A DNA stretch of 64,000 bases, taken from Sphaerisporangium sp040683095. GTDB taxonomy: Bacteria; Actinomycetota; Actinomycetes; Streptosporangiales; Streptosporangiaceae. Positions 59,707-64,000 of this stretch are shown here, piece after piece (position 1 is the first letter of the stretch; each line of letters begins with the position of its first letter). The position numbers and the translations under genes were made by a program. Where the stretch lies: the NCBI RefSeq assembly GCF_040683095.1, contig NZ_JBFBCI010000002.1, forward strand, positions 62,001-126,000. The letters are read 5' to 3'. The notes under the pieces are model-generated. The model was not told the origin of the DNA. It was given only the letters and a program-made list of their open reading frames with translations, and made no database searches.

Positions 59707-60267
59707 ATGGCTACACAGACGACGCACACGATCACCGTTCAGTGGGACGTCATCCCCGACGACGCCGACGACGTCGCGCTCGTCCACGACGGCGCGTTCC
59801 GCACCTACCGGTGCGCCTGCGAGACACCGCTGCCCGGACGGGTCGCCGCCGAGCTGCACGCCATGGAGACCGGCCAGTGCTCGGTCTGCCTCGGATCGGC
59901 CGACCAGGAGATCGTGCCCGGGTTCGTCCAGCGCTGCGCCGCGTGCGCCGCCACCGGACGCCGCGACGTCCAGCTCGTCTGGGAGGTCGCGCACGGCGAG
60001 GCGCGGGAGGTGATCACCACGGAGCTGGTCCGCGGCGTGATCGGCGACCACGCCGGCCCGTTCCGGCTGTCGCAGGTCGCCGACGCCGTCCGCGAGAGCC
60101 TCGCCCTGCCGCGCGGCCGCCTCCCCGTGGGCCCGCGCGTCCGGGACGTGCTGCGCGAGATGGAGGCCGCCGGGGAGCTGGTGATGCTGTCGGCCCCCGA
60201 CGAGATGCTGCGCGGCCCGTCCGTGGTGCTGTACCGCGACCCGCTGTGGCAGCGGGCTTCGGCCTGA
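59707..60267 (+). CDS. Hypothetical protein with a zinc-ribbon-like cysteine set
   Basis: This is a 186-residue protein I do not recognise. It has a beta-rich N-terminus, then three cysteine pairs: CAC in TYRCACETP, CSVC in GQCSVCLGS, and CAAC in RCAACAATG, a spacing suited to one or two zinc sites. The C-terminal half is helical (FRLSQVADAVRESLALPRGR). The coding pattern is strong and the frame is continuous from the ATG at 59707. It is divergent from the receiver-TrxR gene. Zinc binding is inferred from the cysteines only. Confidence 0.7.
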   Translation: MATQTTHTITVQWDVIPDDADDVALVHDGAFRTYRCACETPLPGRVAAELHAMETGQCSVCLGSADQEIVPGFVQRCAACAATGRRDVQLVWEVAHGEAREVITTELVRGVIGDHAGPFRLSQVADAVRESLALPRGRLPVGPRVRDVLREMEAAGELVMLSAPDEMLRGPSVVLYRDPLWQRASA

Positions 60268-60279
60268 GGCGGCCGCGCC

Positions 60280-60915
60280 TCACACGCCGCTGAGGACGAG
60301 GACGGCCCACGAGGAGACCGCCCCCGTCACGGCCCCCGCCGCGACCTGCGCGAAGGTGTGGTGCGCCAACCGGACGCGCGCCCAGCACACCACCGCGACG
60401 ACCAGCAGCCCGACGGTCAGCGTGGGCGTCGCGGGCAGGACGCGCGACAGCACCAGCACCGTCCCCGCGGACACGGCGGCGTGGAAGGAGATCTTCCACA
60501 GCAGCGTCACCGGCACGGTCACCGCCAGGCCCGCGAGCATCGCGCCCACCGTGGCCACCAGCAGCCGCGGCGCGCCGAGACCGGCCAGCAGGACGAGCGC
60601 GGCCAGCACCGCGACGACCGCCACCATCAGCGGGACCGTCCTTCGGGAACGGTCGACGATGTGCCGCGAGTCCAGCCGCCCGGCGCGCACCCCGAGGGCG
60701 ATGACCAGGGCGGGGACGCCTCCGCACAGCAGCGACGCCACCAGCCCCCAGCGGAACCCGGCCCACCCGTCGGAGACCAGGCCCACCACCGGCGGCAGCC
60801 CGATCACCAGCACCTGCGGCGCGAAGACCTCGGTCACCCACCGGGCGACCCGGTCGGTGACCCCGGTGCCCTCCACGACCCCCTCGCCGGCACCCGGCAC
60901 GCGCGCCCCACCCAT
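60280..60915 (-). CDS. PAP2-like membrane protein
   Basis: This is a 211-residue protein with about six membrane helices. DSRHIVDRSRRTVPLMVAVV, WKISFHAAVSAGTVL and RVRLAHHTFAQVAAG correspond in place to the three phosphatase motifs of the PAP2 superfamily, but the middle motif has SFH instead of PSGH. It may act on polyprenyl or lipid phosphates, or be inactive. The ATG at 60915 follows CAGGGAGTG; the longer frame to 60960 is less likely. Convergent with the Cys-rich gene, 12 bp apart. Confidence 0.75.
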   Translation of the reverse strand: MGGARVPGAGEGVVEGTGVTDRVARWVTEVFAPQVLVIGLPPVVGLVSDGWAGFRWGLVASLLCGGVPALVIALGVRAGRLDSRHIVDRSRRTVPLMVAVVAVLAALVLLAGLGAPRLLVATVGAMLAGLAVTVPVTLLWKISFHAAVSAGTVLVLSRVLPATPTLTVGLLVVAVVCWARVRLAHHTFAQVAAGAVTGAVSSWAVLVLSGV

Positions 60916-60988
60916 GACACTCCCTGGAGAGATCTTCCGGACGTACGCACAGTGCCACATCTGAACCTATGGCCACGCCAAAAGCACT

Positions 60989-61089
60989 GTTCGGGGCGCG
61001 GCGGTGTTCTGGAGGAGGAGGGAGGAAGGGTGAGGAACGAGCCCTTCCGAGTGACGACGGAAGAACACCGCCTCAAGGGCGCCCCGAAC
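60989..61089. repeat. Dispersed nested-palindrome repeat, copy 3 (reversed core)
   Basis: Outer arms GTTCGGGGCGC and GGGCGCCCCGAAC enclose inner arms GGCGGTGTTCT and AGAACACCGCC; the core is in the opposite orientation to copies 1 and 2 (GAGGAACGAGCCCTTCC on the plus strand). The arm overlaps the last five codons and stop of the GlcNAc-kinase-type gene, so the repeat has supplied its C-terminus. CCTATGG lies 20 bases before the outer arm, as in the other copies. Confidence 0.88.
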
Positions 61090-62134
61090 CCGCCGAGCGG
61101 AGCGGGGCCGTGGACGCAGCCAACAGGCGGCGGTGGGCGGCTTCGGCGGCGCCGGGGGCGGGCTCGGGGGCGGCTCTCAGGGCCAGGGCGGCGGCGCCGG
61201 CCGCGCCGTCCAGGGACAGGGCGAGCGGGCGTCCGCGCAGCGTGTCCCGGACACGCTCGGCGACCAGGGTCGGCTGGGTGAGCAGCGACCCGGCGAGGAC
61301 GACCGGCAGCGCGGGGTCCAGCGGGCCGACGGCGTCGAGGGTGGCGACGAGGCGGCGGGCGGCGTCGTCCAAGATGGCGAGCGCGACGCGGTCGCCCTCC
61401 CGGGCCGCGGCCTCCACGACCGGGCTGATGATCCCGAGCCGCGCGGGCTCGTGGTCGTACACGGCCGCGATGTACGCCTCGATCAGCGCCTGCTCCGACC
61501 GGGGAGCGGCCGCGGGGGCGCCCTCCAGGGTCGCGAGGACGCGCTCGGTGAGGACGGTGGGGGCTCCGCGCCCGTCGAGGGAGGCCAGGGCGGCCTGGAC
61601 GGCGCGGCGGCCGATCCACACGCCCGAGCCCTCGTCCCCGAGCAGCCAGCCGTAGCCGTCGCACCGGCGGGCGATGCGCCGGTCCTCCATGCGCGCCGCC
61701 ACGGCGCCCGTCCCCGAAAGGATCAGGCCGCCGGAGGGCTCGGGCGTCGCCCCGGCGAAGGCGACCACGACGTCGGGGACGACCTCGGGCAGGCCGGGCA
61801 GCCCGGCGGCCCGCCACGCCGCGGCGGCCAGCGCGCGCGCCTCCTTGCGGCCGGTCTCACTGGCGCCCGCGAGCCCGAACACCCCGCCCACCACTCTGCC
61901 CGCCACGTCGCCGGCCACATCACCGGCGGTCTCACCGGCCGCGCCGGGACGGACGCCGGCCAGCGCCTCGGCGAGGGCGCGGGCCAGGTTGCCGCCCGGG
62001 TCGCGCGCCGAGCGGGGGTTGGCGCCGCCCGCCCGTCCGCGGGAGAGGATCTCGCCGCTCGTGGTGGCGATCAGGCACCGCGTGCTCGTCCCTCCGCCGT
62101 CCACGCCGACGACCAACGGCTCAGCCTCGCTCAT
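61073..62134 (-). CDS. N-acetylglucosamine-kinase-type ATPase (BadF/BadG family)
   Basis: This is a 353-residue sugar kinase of the ASKHA fold. It starts LVVGVDGGGTSTRCLIATT, with the phosphate-1 loop, and has GGANPRSARDPGGNLARAL for the sugar site, LILSGTGAVAARM, and GYGWLLGDEGSGVWIGR, as in bacterial and animal GlcNAc kinases. It probably phosphorylates GlcNAc or a related amino sugar taken up after GH20 or GHL10 action. The C-terminus (GSGRP) is encoded by repeat copy 3. The GHL10 gene lies 81 bp upstream on the same strand, suggesting one operon. Confidence 0.88.
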   Translation of the reverse strand: MSEAEPLVVGVDGGGTSTRCLIATTSGEILSRGRAGGANPRSARDPGGNLARALAEALAGVRPGAAGETAGDVAGDVAGRVVGGVFGLAGASETGRKEARALAAAAWRAAGLPGLPEVVPDVVVAFAGATPEPSGGLILSGTGAVAARMEDRRIARRCDGYGWLLGDEGSGVWIGRRAVQAALASLDGRGAPTVLTERVLATLEGAPAAAPRSEQALIEAYIAAVYDHEPARLGIISPVVEAAAREGDRVALAILDDAARRLVATLDAVGPLDPALPVVLAGSLLTQPTLVAERVRDTLRGRPLALSLDGAAGAAALALRAAPEPAPGAAEAAHRRLLAASTAPLRSAGSGRP

Positions 62135-62215
62135 ACGTCTCCCCTGCCCGGTCGTGCCCGGAAGTATGGGCAGGCGAAGATCTTCGCCGCCCGCGCCTCA
62201 CCGGCCGGCGGGCCC

Positions 62216-63781
62216 CTACTCGGGCTCCCAGGAGACGGGTTCGCTCTGGCGGTTGGCCCGGTCCAGGGCGGTCACGTGGTAGCGGGTGCCGGGCCCCGCC
62301 CCGGTGTCGGTGTGGCGGGCGTGGCGGGTCCCCGGCAGCACGGCGATCAGCCGGCCGGGGTCGCCGGGCCCGTCGGTCCGGTACACGGCGTACAGGCGAG
62401 GCGCGGGGTGGCCACCGGCGTGGAAGGTGATCTCGGTGCCCGTGTCCGTCGACCGGACGGCCCTGAGGACGGGCGGGGCGGGCGAGGGGCCGTCGGCGAG
62501 GCGCGGGAGCAGCGGCGGCAGCGCGGGCTCGGCGTAGTGGTCCTCGCACAGGCGGCTGGTCGAGCCGCGGCGGTCGGCGCGCAGGTCGCCCGCGCTGTAG
62601 TAGACGTCTCCGCCGATCAGCGGGTGGTCGCGGTCGAAGGTCAGGTGCCGGGACAGCTCGGCCGGGTCCTGCCAGGCGCCGGTCTCGCCGGGGGCGCAGG
62701 CGCGGTAGGCGGCCTGGCCGATCCAGAGCTGGGTGCCCGTGCCGTCCACGACGCGCGCCCACCAGGGGGCGAGCACGGCGTAGTCGGCGGCCCCCGGACC
62801 GATGTGCCAGTAGAGCTGCGGCGTGACGTAGTCGAGCCAGCCCTTCTGCACCCAGCCCCGCGTGTCGGCGTACTGGTCGTCGTAGGACTGCAGGGCGGTG
62901 GTGGCGGATCCGCCGGGGTCGGAGGCGCGGTTGCGCCAGACGCCGAAGGGGCTGATGCCCCACATCGCCTCGGGCTTCGCCTCACGCACGCGCTCGGCCA
63001 TCTCCTGGACGAACCGGTCGACGTTGTGCCGACGCCATGCCGCCCGGTCGGGGAAACCCTTGCCGTGGCGGGCGTAGGCGGCGGCGTCGCCGAACTCCTG
63101 CCCGTCCACGGGATAGGGGTAGAAGTAGTCGTCGAAGTGGACGCCGTCGACGTCGTACCGGACGACCGCGTCCATGATCGCCTCCTGGACGAAGGCGCGC
63201 ACCTCGGGCAGCCCGGGGTTGTAGTACAGCCCGCCCGCGTAGCGGACCCCCCACGCGGGATGGCGGCGCAGCGGGTGATCGGCGACGAGCCGCGCCGGGT
63301 CCGCCTGGAGCGATACGCGGTAGGGGTTGAACCACGCGTGGAAGGCCAGCCCGCGCGCGTGGGCGGCCTCGATCATGAACCGCAGCGGGTCGTACCCGGG
63401 GTCGCGTCCCTGGACGCCGGTGAGGTACTGCGACCAGGGCTCGTGGCGCGAGGGCCAGAACGCGTCGGCGGTGGGCCGCACCTGTACGAACACGGCGTTG
63501 AGGCGGCGGGCGGCGGCGAAGTCGAGCCAGGAGGTGAACTCCGCCTTCTGCTGCTCGGCGGTCAGTCCGGGGCGTGACGGCCAGTTGTCGTTGTCGACGG
63601 AGCCGATCCACATGCCGCGCATCTGGCGCGGGGCGGTCAGGACCGGGTTCCGCGCGGTGGCGGCCTTCCCGCGGGTCCCGGCGGGACCGGACGCGCGGCC
63701 ACGCGCGTGGGCGAGGGGGATGAGGGCGGCACCGGCGAGGCCGCCGAGGACGGCCCTGCGGCTGATCGGCTTGGAGTTCAC
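62216..63781 (-). CDS. Secreted GHL10 family glycoside hydrolase, second paralogue
   Basis: This is a 521-residue protein with a Tat signal (ISRRAVLGGLAGAALIPLA) and the GHL10 barrel: MRGMWIGSVDNDNWPSRPGL, NAVFVQVRPTADAFW, FHAWFNPYRVS, YDVDGVHFDDYFYPYP and WGISPFGVWRNRA. A C-terminal beta domain (about 425-521) follows. The GTG at 63781 is chosen because GGGAGG lies 4 bases upstream; the ATG at 63793 contains that site. It is related to the protein at 13260 but exported by Tat instead of Sec. The neighbouring GlcNAc-kinase-type gene suggests an amino-sugar polymer as substrate. Confidence 0.87.
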   Translation of the reverse strand: MNSKPISRRAVLGGLAGAALIPLAHARGRASGPAGTRGKAATARNPVLTAPRQMRGMWIGSVDNDNWPSRPGLTAEQQKAEFTSWLDFAAARRLNAVFVQVRPTADAFWPSRHEPWSQYLTGVQGRDPGYDPLRFMIEAAHARGLAFHAWFNPYRVSLQADPARLVADHPLRRHPAWGVRYAGGLYYNPGLPEVRAFVQEAIMDAVVRYDVDGVHFDDYFYPYPVDGQEFGDAAAYARHGKGFPDRAAWRRHNVDRFVQEMAERVREAKPEAMWGISPFGVWRNRASDPGGSATTALQSYDDQYADTRGWVQKGWLDYVTPQLYWHIGPGAADYAVLAPWWARVVDGTGTQLWIGQAAYRACAPGETGAWQDPAELSRHLTFDRDHPLIGGDVYYSAGDLRADRRGSTSRLCEDHYAEPALPPLLPRLADGPSPAPPVLRAVRSTDTGTEITFHAGGHPAPRLYAVYRTDGPGDPGRLIAVLPGTRHARHTDTGAGPGTRYHVTALDRANRQSEPVSWEPE

Positions 63782-63910
63782 GTGTCCTCCCATGGGATCA
63801 CCGGCCGGGCCGCGTGACGGCGGACTCCGGGCCGGAGTTGGCGGGGGGTTTCACTTTGCGGGAGCGCTTCGAAGAGAATCGTCATCAGGCCGTGACCTAA
63901 CCAAGAGCCG

Positions 63911-63927
63911 ATGAAGGAAATCTTCAT
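63911..63927 (-). promoter_or_regulatory. Palindrome in the upstream region of the GHL10 gene
   Basis: ATGAAG-GAAAT-CTTCAT is a perfect 6-base inverted repeat, about 130 bases before the GTG at 63781, in a GC-poor patch (63885-63960). It is a candidate operator for a sugar-responsive repressor. Confidence 0.4.
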
Positions 63928-64000
63928 AGAAGATACGCCAAATGTCGAATAGTGCCACATCGGTGGCAAAGTTCACACGACGCCCACCGCGTCCAGACCG

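Overview
The window is about 72 % GC and carries a gene set typical of a sporulating, filamentous actinobacterium: ssgB, lsr2, a phosphatidylinositol mannoside (PIM) lipid cluster, a Scr1/DUF5753 regulator, DUF3618 and actinobacterial holin-like stress membrane proteins, and a DosR-type dormancy island. The gene order ruvC-yebC-pdxT-pdxS-pimA-patA-pgsA-HIT-thrS is the classic actinobacterial order. Streptosporangiales is my best guess for the taxon, but it is an inference.

Layout. 1-10.3 kb, minus strand: the ruvC 5' end, a decayed eis acetyltransferase broken by an IS200/IS605-type end, yebC, pdxT, an inserted phoD, pdxS, a DUF3048 lipoprotein, and the pgsA-patA-pimA operon. 10.3-20.3 kb: an EF-G2 paralogue, a secreted GHL10 glycoside hydrolase behind a perfect CRP-type site, a phosphatase-like multispanning protein, a HIT protein and thrS. 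20.4-22.8 kb: a GH25 lysozyme-like protein and a bis-aminopropyl spermidine synthase family protein. 22.8-29.7 kb: a dormancy/hypoxia-like island (DUF1876, Hsp20, DevR/DevS-like pair, Usp, CBS-BON, zinc dehydrogenase) with recurring DosR-like boxes. 29.7-35.6 kb: a 1-kb gene-free stretch, lsr2, nadK, an esterase and stress membrane proteins. 35.7-40 kb: two large secreted sugar-oxidising or sugar-hydrolysing modular proteins. 40-44 kb: an XRE regulator, an RlaP-type nucleotidyltransferase, a GAF-only regulator and tRNA-Val. 44.3-51.4 kb: ssgB, a divergent DUF305/LVIVD lipoprotein pair, pabC/pabB, hutH and its ArsR-type neighbour. 51.5-51.8 kb: tRNA-Gly/Cys/Val with a strong terminator. 52-64 kb: a Ser/Thr kinase, a GH20 hexosaminidase, a translationally coupled CNB-histidine kinase and receiver-thioredoxin-reductase-like fusion, a Cys-rich unknown, a PAP2-like protein, a GlcNAc-kinase-type protein and a second GHL10.

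Features that stand out: (i) a roughly 100-bp nested palindromic repeat, present three times and each time touching the 3' end of a gene, with matched length variation in its inner stem; (ii) an IS605 right end with three consecutive hairpins, resembling an omega-RNA scaffold, inside the eis pseudogene; (iii) DosR-like boxes in front of three units of the dormancy island; (iv) the CNB-kinase plus receiver/TrxR-like pair that lacks the CxxC redox centre.

Nearly all long antisense ORFs here are GC-rich shadows and were left out. No CRISPR array, rRNA or prophage was seen.
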